From positions 9,829 to 73,828 of the forward strand of contig DATLXN010000004.1 in NCBI GenBank assembly GCA_035575715.1: 64,000 nucleotides of DNA, in the 5' to 3' direction. The position numbers and the translations under genes were made by a program. The number at the start of each line of letters is the position of its first letter. Position 1 is the stretch's first letter. This DNA comes from JACCSI01 sp035575715 (lineage in GTDB: Bacteria; Acidobacteriota; Vicinamibacteria; Vicinamibacterales; UBA2999). Of the stretch, positions 17,427 through 26,384 are shown piece after piece. The notes below the pieces were generated by a model. That model made no database searches and had not been told where the DNA came from. It saw only the letters and a list, made by a program, of their open reading frames with translations.

Positions 17427-17603
17427 GGCTACCAGTTACGGGCTCCCGGTTACCGGTTACCGGCCATCAACGTCGAGTGGCGGCGGCACGTCTCAAGCGC
17501 GCGCCATGGCCTGGGCCAGCACGGCGAAGGCGCGGGAGAGATCGGAAAAGAAGGTCATCGACCTGAGAGCGCACGGACAGCCCGATCCAACACATCGTTC
17601 CCG

Positions 17604-18815
17604 TTACTTCACCGCCCGCTGGACAATCGCCTTGAACTTCTGCCGAATGCCATCGGGATTCGACGGCGCACTCTGCGTCATCAGGATAGTGATCATCTCG
17701 CGTGCGGGATCGATCCAGAAGATCGTACCGGCGGTGCCGTCCCAGCTGTACTCACCACGCAACGGCGACCCCGGGTCGAGGACGATGTTGACGTTAGCGA
17801 GTCCCCAACCCATCGAGCCGCCGCGCACTTTCAACACCGCGTCGGGTAGCCCGTTTGCCGTCATGCGTTCGACGGTTGCCGCCTTCAGCAGGCGGATGCC
17901 ATCGAGTTCGCCTTTGTTGAGCAGCATCTGGCTGAATCGAAGGTAGTCCGGCACGGTCGACACCAATCCCACTGCGCCTTCAATCAGGGCGGGACGCTGG
18001 GTGAAAGGCACCGCTTCGATCTCGGTCGGGGTGAGGCCGCCGTCGGCCACCGGCGCGTAGACGGTCGCGAGCCGCGCCTGCCGATCGGGGCCCACCGTGA
18101 ACACGGTGTCGGTCATGCGCAGGGGTCGAAAGACCCGCTCGTCGAGAAACGCATCGAACGGCTTACCGGTCCACACTTCGACCAAGCGCCCGAGCACGGT
18201 CGTCGCTTCGCTGTAGCGAAAACGAGTGCCGGGGTCTTCCATCAGCGGCGCGCGCACGATGTTGCCGATGAAGCTGGGCAGCGTGTCAGCGCGCGAGCGG
18301 ACCTTGGCGTTGCGATAGAGCTCTGAGGTGCGGTGGCTGAGCCCCGACGTATGCAACAGCAGATCGTCGACGGTGATAGCGCGTGACGGACGACGCGCCG
18401 GTTGGTCGGCGCCAGGCACGACCATCACGTCGTTGAACTCAGGCAGATACTTCGCGACCGGGTCGTCGAGTCGAAAGCGGCCCTCATCGTGCAGCATCAT
18501 CACCGCCACTCCGGTGACCGGCTTGGTCATCGAGTAGATACGGAACAACGTGCGATCCGTCATCGGTGCCTTACTCTCGAGGTCCTGGACACCGATCGCC
18601 TCGAGATACGCGACGCGACCGTTGCGCGCGACCGCGGCCACAGCGCCGGCGATCTTGCGATCGGCGACAAACTGATTCAACAGCGCGGTCGCCTCACTTA
18701 GTACGTCCGGCGCGAGTCCGACCGCCTCGGGACTGGTCCGCGGCAGTCCTTGACCAAAAACGGAGCCGGCTAACATCACCAGCATCATAGCCACCGGCGG
18801 GATACGGCGGCTCAT
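17604..18815 (-). CDS. Exported serine hydrolase, beta-lactamase/EstB family
   Basis: 403 residues with a signal peptide (MLVMLAGSVFGQ end). The class C beta-lactamase-like fold is shown by the Ser-x-x-Lys motif in FRIYSMTKPVTGV, a YSEATTVLG segment holding the Tyr motif, and a C-terminal GTAGTIFWIDPAREM segment. The family includes esterases, D-aminopeptidases and carboxypeptidases; few are true beta-lactamases. The protein probably acts in the periplasm on an ester or amide. The start overlaps the MOSC gene by 4 bp (ATGA), so the two are co-translated. A related hydrolase lies at the right end of the window. Confidence 0.85.
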   Translation of the reverse strand: MSRRIPPVAMMLVMLAGSVFGQGLPRTSPEAVGLAPDVLSEATALLNQFVADRKIAGAVAAVARNGRVAYLEAIGVQDLESKAPMTDRTLFRIYSMTKPVTGVAVMMLHDEGRFRLDDPVAKYLPEFNDVMVVPGADQPARRPSRAITVDDLLLHTSGLSHRTSELYRNAKVRSRADTLPSFIGNIVRAPLMEDPGTRFRYSEATTVLGRLVEVWTGKPFDAFLDERVFRPLRMTDTVFTVGPDRQARLATVYAPVADGGLTPTEIEAVPFTQRPALIEGAVGLVSTVPDYLRFSQMLLNKGELDGIRLLKAATVERMTANGLPDAVLKVRGGSMGWGLANVNIVLDPGSPLRGEYSWDGTAGTIFWIDPAREMITILMTQSAPSNPDGIRQKFKAIVQRAVK

Positions 18816-19378
18816 ATCGCCGCCCCCCGCCTGACGACGTCAATGACGTCGCCGACGGCAATGTCACCGGCCTCAACCACTTTCATATACACGCCACGCA
18901 GATTGCGGTGACGCAGCGGCTTCTTTGAGACAAACTTCAACGCCCCGTTGCCAAATCGCGCATTGAATCTCTGGCAGCCGTCATGTGGCGTGGGTGTGAC
19001 TTCGAGCGTCACCGACCCGGCCCGCAGGCGGCTGCCCGCCGGCAGGTTGTCATTCGAAAGATCCAGGTGCAGGTAGAGGTTGTCGCCGAACAACGACAAC
19101 GGCTGGCCGTTGGCAATCATCGTGGCGACGTCACTCTGGATCACCGCGAGCTGCGAATCCGCCGAACCGCGCCGACGGCCCCAGGCATCGCCGGGCACCC
19201 CGGACTCGGGCGTCAGCGTCGTGCGTTCGATCTCCTGCCGGCGGCCGTTCTGGCCACGACTGACAATCAGCACGACTCGGCCCTGATCGCGCGGCGTATT
19301 CAGTGCCGGCAAGTTCGTTTCGAGGACGTCAAGCCGCTGAAAGGTCGACGGATCGCCGACTGAATCCGAATTAATCAT
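18812..19378 (-). CDS. MOSC-domain protein (YiiM-like)
   Basis: 188 residues matching MOSC proteins: GVPGDAWGRRRGSADSQLAV near residue 60, LFGDNLYLHLDLSNDNLPAG, VTPTPHDGCQRFNARFG with the conserved Cys, and RGVYMKVVEAGDIAVGD. MOSC domains bind sulfur or molybdenum cofactor; YiiM reduces hydroxylamine analogues. The start at 19378 encodes MINSDSVGDP. It overlaps the serine hydrolase start by 4 bp and follows the creatininase-like gene by 6 bp, so the three probably form one operon, although no shared pathway is evident. Confidence 0.85.
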   Translation of the reverse strand: MINSDSVGDPSTFQRLDVLETNLPALNTPRDQGRVVLIVSRGQNGRRQEIERTTLTPESGVPGDAWGRRRGSADSQLAVIQSDVATMIANGQPLSLFGDNLYLHLDLSNDNLPAGSRLRAGSVTLEVTPTPHDGCQRFNARFGNGALKFVSKKPLRHRNLRGVYMKVVEAGDIAVGDVIDVVRRGAAI

Positions 19379-19384
19379 CGTGTG

Positions 19385-20320
19385 CTACTGCCGGCTGCTG
19401 GCCCGCGGCGCTGCCAGTGCTTTACGAATGGCATTCGCGGTGATCGTCGCGCGATGTTCCTGAATCTTCTTGCCGTTTTTGATCATCTTGGCGACCGAGC
19501 CGATGTCCACGCCATTGATGCTGAACTTCTTGGCTTTCATCCGCTGTTCCGGACGAATCAGCATGGGGTCGATCAACGCCACTAACGCTTCGTAGTGGTA
19601 GTCGTCATGAATGTCGTAGCGGGTCGCTGATTGCACATCCGGCGTCTGATGGATGCCGAGGGTCTTGAGGAACTGGTAGCTCCATTTGTCTTCCTCGTAA
19701 TACTCCGGTACGAAGTGAACGCGCGCCGAAATGCCGGCCCATTTGGCGTTGAGCGCCGCGGCAGATTCTTTCATGCCATTGATATTCCCGCCGCTGTCAC
19801 CGATCATGACGATGTCGGTGAAACCCATGCTTTTCAAGCTGGTCGACATGTCGGTGAGCACGGCGCGGAAAGTGGCTTCGGTGATGAACACGCTACCCGG
19901 CGTCAGCCCTGGACGTTCCGGGTTGCCCGGTTCGAGGGTCACAATCGGCCCGCACAACGCATTGCCGAGTTTGCGGGCGGTCGCCTCGCAGGTCGCGCGC
20001 AACACGTAGTTGTGTTTGCCGTTGGCGTTGTACGGACCGTTCTGCTCATTGCCGCCGGTGCCGATAATCGCGGTGGTCTTTCCAGCCTTGATCGCGTCGC
20101 GCGTTTCCATCCAGGTCTGTTCTTCGATCCAGACCGTATCGAGCATGTCGATCGGGCGCACCGCGTCAGGTGCAGACGCCGCCTGGCGCGCCTGCTGCGC
20201 CGCTTGTTGCTCTGCAGTCAATGGTGGACGATTCTGGCCCTGGGCCGGTTGTGGCGGTTGAGCCGCGCCAGACGCGGCGACAAACAGGAGTGCAAACGCC
20301 AGCGCAGTGGTCAGTTTCAT
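19385..20320 (-). CDS. Creatininase-family exported protein with altered metal site
   Basis: 311 residues with a signal peptide (ALLFVAASGAAQ) and a Gln/Pro-rich linker to about residue 55. The creatininase fold follows. The classical EQHGPHLPLGTD motif appears here as EQNGPYNANGKH: one His ligand is Asn and the Asp ligand position is His. The usual NGHGGN is GDSGGN. The Glu is retained. Creatininases hydrolyse cyclic amides with two metal ions; these changes predict another metal geometry or a non-creatinine substrate. Exported homologues of this type occur in Acidobacteria as far as I recall. It leads the three-gene run with the MOSC and serine hydrolase genes. Confidence 0.75.
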   Translation of the reverse strand: MKLTTALAFALLFVAASGAAQPPQPAQGQNRPPLTAEQQAAQQARQAASAPDAVRPIDMLDTVWIEEQTWMETRDAIKAGKTTAIIGTGGNEQNGPYNANGKHNYVLRATCEATARKLGNALCGPIVTLEPGNPERPGLTPGSVFITEATFRAVLTDMSTSLKSMGFTDIVMIGDSGGNINGMKESAAALNAKWAGISARVHFVPEYYEEDKWSYQFLKTLGIHQTPDVQSATRYDIHDDYHYEALVALIDPMLIRPEQRMKAKKFSINGVDIGSVAKMIKNGKKIQEHRATITANAIRKALAAPRASSRQ

Positions 20321-20377
20321 GATGTCCTCGTGATCGGTGAGCGATATCGAATCGTGTCGTGCGATTCCGCGACCCGC

Positions 20378-20734
20378 TCATCGAGCGCGGAGCCAGGTCA
20401 GTCGCAGCCGCGGCAGATCGCCGTCGCGGGTCAACGTCAGCACATCGCCGTCGACCGTTATCTGACGCACCAGGACGGTCCCGGCTGCGCCGCGATTGTA
20501 CCCGCCGCGGACGCGATGGCGAATGACTCCCGCCGGAGTGTCGAGCTCGAAGTTACCGAAGTAGGCGTTGAAATGCTCGTCGCCGCCCCACGCGACGATC
20601 ACTTCGCCTGACTGCAGGTAGGCAAGGCCGCCATCGACTGCGGTAAACGGCTCGGTGATGGTGTTGTCGTCGTGCAGCTCCTCGACGTGGTGCAACCGCC
20701 AGCCGCCCAGAATGTGTGTCCGCGTGACGATCAT
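20378..20734 (-). CDS. Lipocalin-like domain protein
   Basis: 118 residues from the ATG at 20734. The pattern LGGWRLHHVEE, GGLAYLQSGEVIVAWGG, FNAYFGNFELDTPAGVIRH and GTVLVRQITVDGDVLTL matches the short bacterial lipocalin-like family: a small beta barrel that binds an unknown ligand. It has no signal peptide. A longer open frame to 20791 is unlikely because it crosses the repeat array. It lies between the creatininase-like gene and the divergent PD40-amidohydrolase. Confidence 0.7.
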   Translation of the reverse strand: MIVTRTHILGGWRLHHVEELHDDNTITEPFTAVDGGLAYLQSGEVIVAWGGDEHFNAYFGNFELDTPAGVIRHRVRGGYNRGAAGTVLVRQITVDGDVLTLTRDGDLPRLRLTWLRAR

Positions 20735-20754
20735 GCGTTCCGTCCGTGATCTTA

Positions 20755-20786
20755 CAGTGGTCGGTCGCCGGTGGTCGGTCGCCGGC
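20755..20786. repeat. GGTCGGTCGCCG word array
   Basis: Two copies of GGTCGGTCGCCGG in tandem, between the divergent lipocalin-like and amidohydrolase genes. It belongs to the same class of intergenic short-word arrays seen at 16604 and 17379. Confidence 0.6.
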
Positions 20787-20800
20787 CTCATCCGGTTGTG

Positions 20801-20822
20801 TATGATTCGCCCGTCCAGGAGG
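20801..20822 (+). promoter_or_regulatory. Putative -10 box and strong ribosome binding site
   Basis: TATGAT at 20801-20806 resembles a sigma-70 -10 box; no good -35 is visible. AGGAGG at 20817-20822 is a full Shine-Dalgarno sequence four bases before the ATG at 20827 and fixes that start. Strong Shine-Dalgarno sites are rare in this window. Confidence 0.45.
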
Positions 20823-20826
20823 ACTC

Positions 20827-23800
20827 ATGAAGTTTCTGCGGCTACTCGTCGTCGTCGGCATCGTCTGCGCGGCCACCTTGGTTCCCACTATGGGGCAGGA
20901 ACAGGCACCGGCCGGGAATCGCACGCCGGAAGGCTTGATCCTGAAGACAGCGGAAACGCTCGAGTTCACGACCGACGAGATCACCTGGCCGTCACTGGAT
21001 GTCTCGCCGGACGGACGGACGATTTTATTCGACGTCCTGGGCGACCTTTATACGTTGCCGATCGAGGGCGGTCAGGCGAACCGGATCATGGGCGGGATGT
21101 CGTTCGAAAGCCAGCCGGCGTATTCGCCCGACGGCAAGACGATTGCGTTCCTGACCGACCGCAGCGGCGTCGAGAACCTGTGGGTGACGGACGCCGACGG
21201 TTCCAATCCTCGAGCGATCAGCAAAGACGAGAAGACGAACGACCGGCCGCAGATCATGGTGTCGCCGGCTTGGACGCCGGACGGCGAGTACATCATCGTC
21301 TCCAAGTCCCGGCCGCCCGAGCCCGGCACGTTTAGGCTGTTCATGTATCACCGCGACGGCGGCACAGGCGTTCGCGTCGGTCCGGCACCGCCGCCGCAAC
21401 CCGCTCCTGATGCGCAGGGCCCGCCGCCGGCGCCGCCGACCAACAAGATGGGCGCGACGGTGTCACCTGACGGCCGCTTCATTTATTACACGCAACGCAC
21501 CGGCAGCTTCACTTACAACGCACAGTTCCCGTTGTGGCAGGTCTACCGTCATGACCGCGAAACGGGTGACGCGTCGCAGGTCACCAACGCGCGCGGCTCG
21601 GCGATCCGGCCGGCGATTTCTCCCGACGGCAAGTGGATGGTCTATGGCACGCGACACAAGACCCAGACCGGGTTACGCGTGCGCAATCTTGACACCGGCG
21701 CTGAGCGCTGGCTCGCCTATCCGGTGACTCGCGATGATCAGGAGTCGCGTGCCAGCCGCGACACGCTGCCGCGCTATGACTTCATGCCGGATGGACAGTC
21801 GCTGATCGTACCGATTGGCGGCAAGATTCATCGCGTCGACTTTGCGACCGGGGATTCGCGGGTAATCCGCTTCTCGCTGCGCGTGCAGGCGGAGATTGCT
21901 GGACGCGTCTACACGCCCGTTCGCGTCGACGATAACGACACCGTGCGCGCACGGCTGATTCGCTGGCCGACGGTGTCGCCAGACGGTAAGCGCCTGGTGT
22001 TCGGCGCGATGAACCGCCTCTACGTGATGGATCTGCCGAGCGGCACACCGCGGCTGCTGACCGGGCCCAGGGTTCAGGCCCCGGGCGCCAATGCTCCGGG
22101 CAATGAAGGCGAGTTCATGCCGACGTGGTCGCCCGATGGACAGTCGGTCGCCTACGTGACCTGGACGACGACCGGCGGTCATATCAAGCGCGTCGCCGCA
22201 ACCGGAGGACAACCGCAGACGCTGACGACCGCCGAAGGCTATTTCCTCGACCCCGCGTATACGCCGGATGGATCACGCCTGGTCTTTATCCGCGGCGCCG
22301 CAGCCGATCAGCTCTATTCGATCCTGCAGGACACGCCCGCGCCGGACGATAATCGCGAGGCGCCGAAAGAAATCGGCGGTGTGAGCCCGCCCAATACGCT
22401 CGAATTGCGCTCGATGCCGGCTGGTGGTGGCGCCAGCGCGCTCATCGCGTCGGCGCAAGGCGGCCGCGGTCCGCATTTCGCGCGTAATGATTCGAAGCGC
22501 GTCTACCTCACCGGCAATCGCGGCCTGCAGTCGATCACCCTGGATGGCTACGACCGCCGGACGCACTTCCGCATCACCGGCACCGGTCCTGGCAACAATC
22601 CGCCGACCGCGACAGAGATTCGTTTGTCGCCGGACGGCAATCGCGCGTTTGTCAGCCTGCAGGGCCGTCACTACATGGTGACCGTGCCAATGGCCGGACG
22701 CGAAACGGTCGACATCAGCATCACCGGCCGCGCCGACAATGCGGTCGTCCCGGTCAAGCGGTTCTCGGCAGAGGGCGGCGATTACCTGCAGTGGACGGCT
22801 GATGGCAAAGCGGTGACCTGGGCGTGGGGAGCGCAGTTCTTTCAGCAGCCGATCGACGCGACCGCGCCGCACAAGACCGACGTCATCATCGAAATGCCGC
22901 GCGCCAGGGCCAAGGGCTCGGTGCTGCTCTCGGGAGCCCGCATCATCACGATGAAGGGTGACGAAGTGATTCCGTCAGGCGATGTGCTGGTTACCGACAA
23001 TCGGGTCGCGGCGGTCGGCAAGAAGGGGTCGCTGAAAGTGCCCGGCGGAACGCGCACCATCAATATCGCCGGCAAGACGATCATGCCCGGCCTGGTCGAC
23101 GCGCACTCACACATGTGGGCGCCGCGCGGACTCCACCAGACCGAGGTGTGGCAGTACCTGGCCAACCTTGCTTACGGTGTGACGACGACCCGCGATCCGC
23201 AGACGTCGACGCCGGACGTCTTCGCCTATGCGGACATGGTTGATGCGGGGATGATGCCGGGACCACGCATCTATGCGACCGGACCAGGCGTCTTCGCTGG
23301 CTCCGGCATTGTCGATCGCGAGGCGGCCATGAGCTACATCAAGCGCTATCGCGACGCATACAAGACCAACACGCTCAAGCAGTACGTCGCCGGCGATCGC
23401 ATCGTCCGACAGTGGATCATCGAGGCGTGCAAGGATTACGGCATCACCGCGACGATCGAAGGCTCGCTCGACCTGAAACTCAACCTGACGCAGATGGCCG
23501 ACGGCTACTCGGGTCAGGAACACAGCTTCCCGATCATGCCGCTCTACAAAGACGTCGTCGAATTCGTCGCGCGCACCAAGACGTTCTACACGCCGACGAT
23601 TCTCGTCGCCTACGGCGCGCCGTGGAGTGAGAACTTTTACTTCCAAACCGAGAACGTCGTCGGCGATCAGAAGTTGCGGCGCTGGGTGCCGTGGGAGCTA
23701 CTCGACGGCATGGTCCGTCGCCGTACGCAGTGGTTCCTGCCCGAAGAATATGGCCACACCGCCATCGCCAAGACGGTCGCCGACATCGTGCATGCCGGCG

Positions 23801-24180
23801 GCAAAGCCGGTCTCGGCAGTCACGGACAACTGCAAGGCCTTGGTGCGCATTGGGAAACGTGGAACCTGCAGTCCGGTGGGCTGACGCCGCACGAGACGCT
23901 GCGCGTCGTGACGCAGTTCAGTGCTGAGGCAATCGGCTTACATCAAGATGTCGGGTCGCTCGAAGTCGGCAAACTCGCCGACCTGATCGTGCTCGACAAG
24001 AATCCGCTCGACAACATCCGCCACACCAATTCGATTCGTTACGTGATGAAGAACGGCGAACTCTATGAAGGCGACACACTCAATATGGTGTGGCCGGAAC
24101 AGAAGCCGTTGCCGAAGCAGTTCTGGTGGGAGACAGAGCCGAGGCTTGCGCCGAGGCCGACGGTCACGCAGCAGCAATAA
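20827..24180 (+). CDS. PD40 beta-propeller/amidohydrolase fusion protein, exported
   Basis: 1117 residues. A signal peptide (VCAATLVPTMGQ) is followed by many TolB/PD40 propeller blades recognisable by repeated SPDG motifs (for example YSPDGKTIAFLTDR, SPAWTPDGEYIIVSKS, TWSPDGQSVAYVTW), to about residue 690. A metal-dependent amidohydrolase domain follows: VLLSGARIITMKGDEVIPSG, the metal-binding IMPGLVDAHSHMW, and late VLDKNPLDNIRHT. Related fusions are annotated as amidohydrolases or TolB-like; they may cleave cyclic peptides or modified amino acids in the periplasm, with the propeller guiding the substrate. The stop is one base from the convergent PEBP gene. Confidence 0.85.
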   Translation: MKFLRLLVVVGIVCAATLVPTMGQEQAPAGNRTPEGLILKTAETLEFTTDEITWPSLDVSPDGRTILFDVLGDLYTLPIEGGQANRIMGGMSFESQPAYSPDGKTIAFLTDRSGVENLWVTDADGSNPRAISKDEKTNDRPQIMVSPAWTPDGEYIIVSKSRPPEPGTFRLFMYHRDGGTGVRVGPAPPPQPAPDAQGPPPAPPTNKMGATVSPDGRFIYYTQRTGSFTYNAQFPLWQVYRHDRETGDASQVTNARGSAIRPAISPDGKWMVYGTRHKTQTGLRVRNLDTGAERWLAYPVTRDDQESRASRDTLPRYDFMPDGQSLIVPIGGKIHRVDFATGDSRVIRFSLRVQAEIAGRVYTPVRVDDNDTVRARLIRWPTVSPDGKRLVFGAMNRLYVMDLPSGTPRLLTGPRVQAPGANAPGNEGEFMPTWSPDGQSVAYVTWTTTGGHIKRVAATGGQPQTLTTAEGYFLDPAYTPDGSRLVFIRGAAADQLYSILQDTPAPDDNREAPKEIGGVSPPNTLELRSMPAGGGASALIASAQGGRGPHFARNDSKRVYLTGNRGLQSITLDGYDRRTHFRITGTGPGNNPPTATEIRLSPDGNRAFVSLQGRHYMVTVPMAGRETVDISITGRADNAVVPVKRFSAEGGDYLQWTADGKAVTWAWGAQFFQQPIDATAPHKTDVIIEMPRARAKGSVLLSGARIITMKGDEVIPSGDVLVTDNRVAAVGKKGSLKVPGGTRTINIAGKTIMPGLVDAHSHMWAPRGLHQTEVWQYLANLAYGVTTTRDPQTSTPDVFAYADMVDAGMMPGPRIYATGPGVFAGSGIVDREAAMSYIKRYRDAYKTNTLKQYVAGDRIVRQWIIEACKDYGITATIEGSLDLKLNLTQMADGYSGQEHSFPIMPLYKDVVEFVARTKTFYTPTILVAYGAPWSENFYFQTENVVGDQKLRRWVPWELLDGMVRRRTQWFLPEEYGHTAIAKTVADIVHAGGKAGLGSHGQLQGLGAHWETWNLQSGGLTPHETLRVVTQFSAEAIGLHQDVGSLEVGKLADLIVLDKNPLDNIRHTNSIRYVMKNGELYEGDTLNMVWPEQKPLPKQFWWETEPRLAPRPTVTQQQ

Positions 24181-24181
24181 C

Positions 24182-24760
24182 CTACTGCGGTGGTTGGCGT
24201 TCGTAGGTGCCGACGATCTCGCCCTGGCCGATGATGTGCCCCTTCATCGCTGCGAGCAACTGCTTCTTGTTCAAGCCCGGCTGCACGTCGAGCGGCGCGT
24301 CCAGTGCGTAGACGATGAAGTGGTAGTGGTGGACCTTGCCCGGCTTTGGCGGCGCCGGGCCGCGGTAACCGGCGCGACGGAATCCAGAAATGCCCTGGAC
24401 CGCGCCAGTCAGAGCCGCAGGCATGGCGACTGCCGGATCGGCCGAGATGTTCTCCGGCAGCCCTTTCGCGGTCGCCGGGATCTTGTACACGACCCAGTGC
24501 ACAAACGGTTGCGGCGTCGGGGCGCTGGGGTCTTCGTGAATCAGCACCAGTTCCTTGGTCCCGACAGGCGCGCCGGTCCACATCAGCGGCGGCGATATGT
24601 TCTTGCCATCAGCGGTGTAGTCGACCGGCAGCGGCTGGCCGTGCTTGAATGCGGGGCTGGTGACGGTGATCGCCGCAGGCGTGGGAGCGGCCTGTGCGCC
24701 GAGGGTGCAGACGCTCGCGATGACCAACGCGGCAGCTGCAAGAGGTGCGAATGCTGTCAT
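24182..24760 (-). CDS. PEBP / YbhB-like phosphatidylethanolamine-binding protein, exported
   Basis: 192 residues from ATG 24760, with signal peptide (ASVCTLGAQAAP). The Raf-kinase-inhibitor-like fold is shown by YTADGKNISPPLMWTGAP, the ligand-pocket segment EDPSAPTPQPFVHWVVYKIP, GYRGPAPPKPGKVHHYHF and YALDAPLDVQPG. This is the YbhB/YbcL family: small anion- or phosphate-binding proteins of unclear cellular role, here probably periplasmic. The longer frame to 24814 is not needed because the leader begins at 24760. Confidence 0.85.
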   Translation of the reverse strand: MTAFAPLAAAALVIASVCTLGAQAAPTPAAITVTSPAFKHGQPLPVDYTADGKNISPPLMWTGAPVGTKELVLIHEDPSAPTPQPFVHWVVYKIPATAKGLPENISADPAVAMPAALTGAVQGISGFRRAGYRGPAPPKPGKVHHYHFIVYALDAPLDVQPGLNKKQLLAAMKGHIIGQGEIVGTYERQPPQ

Positions 24761-24827
24761 CGCAGCATTATCGCCGAACCCAATGACCGAACAGCGACGG
24801 CAGCCCAGCGGCATGATCGGGATGTAC

Positions 24828-25661
24828 TTATCGGGTCAGTTGCGGTAACTCGCCCTCGAGAAACTTGCCCAGTTCGCTCGGCGGGAACTGGAGACCGACG
24901 TAGAACGGGCCAAACTCCGCGAACTTGGCACTGGCTTCGTCGAATCGCATCTCGTAGATCAGCTTCTTGAACGTCAGAGGGTCGTCGGCGAACAGGTCGA
25001 CGCCCCACTCCCAATCGTCGAAGCCAATCGAGCCGGAAATGATCTGGGTCACCTTGCCGGCGTATTCACGACCGACTTTGCCATGTTCGAGCATCATCTC
25101 GGCGCGCCGTTCGAACGATTCGGCATACCAGTTGAGCGCCTCGCCTCGCCGCTTGTTCATCGGATAGAAACAGACGTGCCGATGCGGCGGGATAGGCGTG
25201 AACAGCCGCCCCGTCACGCGCCCGCGCTGACGTTCCATCTCTTCGTCGAACGCGGTGTTGTACGCGTCAGAACCGTGGGTCAAGCCTTGTTCACCGAGTT
25301 GGCGATGGACCTTCGCGGTCATGTCGTACATTCCGAGCTCGACGATCGAGACGTAGGATGTCGTCGGCTGAAGAAACGCATGCAGCTTGGTGCGGGATAA
25401 CGCGAGTTGAACGCGGCCGAGGTCGTCAAAGGTGCGGCGAAAGGCAATCACCATCAGGTCGCCTTTATGCCCGAGCAGCTGCACGAGCGTCGTCGCGCCT
25501 TGCGCCGGGTCGGCGACTGCAGCGAGGGCGGCCGCAGCCTCCTCCGCCATCTGCGCGCGATCACCGGGATACGCCTGGCCGAGGCGACCCCAGTCGACAC
25601 GGAACATTAAATGGAGCGCGCTCCAGCCTTCGAGCGTCTCGGGGACGAACGGATTATGCAC
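24828..25661 (-). CDS. hemQ: HemQ/chlorite dismutase-like coproheme decarboxylase
   Basis: 277 residues, typical for HemQ/ChdC. Recognisable blocks are HVCFYPMNKRRGEALNWY, the WYAESFERRAEMM helix, IISGSIGFDDWEWGVDLFAD and YEMRFDEASAKFAEFGPFYV. HemQ turns coproheme III into heme b with H2O2 in the coproporphyrin-dependent pathway of Gram-positives and some Acidobacteria. The distal Arg that marks true chlorite dismutase is not evident, favouring HemQ. It is cytoplasmic with no leader. A heme A synthase gene at 31906 would use the product further on. The immediate neighbours are the Nudix and Pcm genes on the same strand. Confidence 0.85.
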   Translation of the reverse strand: MHNPFVPETLEGWSALHLMFRVDWGRLGQAYPGDRAQMAEEAAAALAAVADPAQGATTLVQLLGHKGDLMVIAFRRTFDDLGRVQLALSRTKLHAFLQPTTSYVSIVELGMYDMTAKVHRQLGEQGLTHGSDAYNTAFDEEMERQRGRVTGRLFTPIPPHRHVCFYPMNKRRGEALNWYAESFERRAEMMLEHGKVGREYAGKVTQIISGSIGFDDWEWGVDLFADDPLTFKKLIYEMRFDEASAKFAEFGPFYVGLQFPPSELGKFLEGELPQLTR

Positions 25662-25739
25662 GCTGTATTCTAGTCGCCGGACGACGACGATCCTTCACCG
25701 CCTCGCGGTCCGACCTTGAAAAGGTCCTACCCGAAGGGT

Positions 25740-26384
25740 TTACTCGTCGCCGTCAAGCGTCAGGCAGCAGGCGAGCAACTCCGCAATCACCATTGCTGTG
25801 GCGCCCCACACCTTTTCGCCGTCGATGTCGAAGTAGGGCACCTCGACCGGAATGGTCTTGTCGCCGAGCTTCCTGGTCTGCATCTGGTGCTTGATCGTTG
25901 AGGGTTCGCGCAGAAGCGTGAGCGGCACTTCGAGTATCCGCGCCACTTCCCACTCCGCCGGGCGAAAGTCGGGATGATGATTCAAGACCCCGAGGATCGG
26001 ATGGAGATGAAAACCGCTGACCGGAATGTGAATCGGGGTCAGTGGACCGAGCACGTGCACCGACCCCGGAATGCAGCCGACCTCTTCGCTCGCTTCCCGC
26101 AAGGCGGCGGCTTCGAACGATTCGTCGGGATCGACCGCGCCGCCCGGAAACGATACCTGTCCGGTATGTTGGCGCATTGCTGAACCCCGCACGGTGAGCA
26201 CGAGGTGCGGCGCATCATGAATCGGGTAGAGCAACACCAGCGCAGCGCCGTTGCGCAGTCCGTCGGGCAGCGTGCGCGGGTCCCAGCCCACCCGTGGCGT
26301 CGGCGACAGACGGAGTTGCGCATCCAAACCTGGCAGGGGCCTCTGTAACCGTGCCCGCAACCGTTCTTCGAGCGCGCGCATCAT
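25740..26384 (-). CDS. Nudix hydrolase, CoA pyrophosphatase-like (NudL)
   Basis: 214 residues. The Nudix box is complete: GAVDPDESFEAAALREASEEVG. Upstream is the CoA-pyrophosphatase signature LTVRGSAMRQHTGQVSFPGG (UPF0035 type, as in NudL/YeaB). Such enzymes cut CoA or its oxidised derivatives to phosphopantetheine and 3',5'-ADP. The gene overlaps pcm by 4 bp (ATGA at 26381-26384), so both are translated together, a common pairing of damage-control functions. Confidence 0.85.
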   Translation of the reverse strand: MMRALEERLRARLQRPLPGLDAQLRLSPTPRVGWDPRTLPDGLRNGAALVLLYPIHDAPHLVLTVRGSAMRQHTGQVSFPGGAVDPDESFEAAALREASEEVGCIPGSVHVLGPLTPIHIPVSGFHLHPILGVLNHHPDFRPAEWEVARILEVPLTLLREPSTIKHQMQTRKLGDKTIPVEVPYFDIDGEKVWGATAMVIAELLACCLTLDGDE

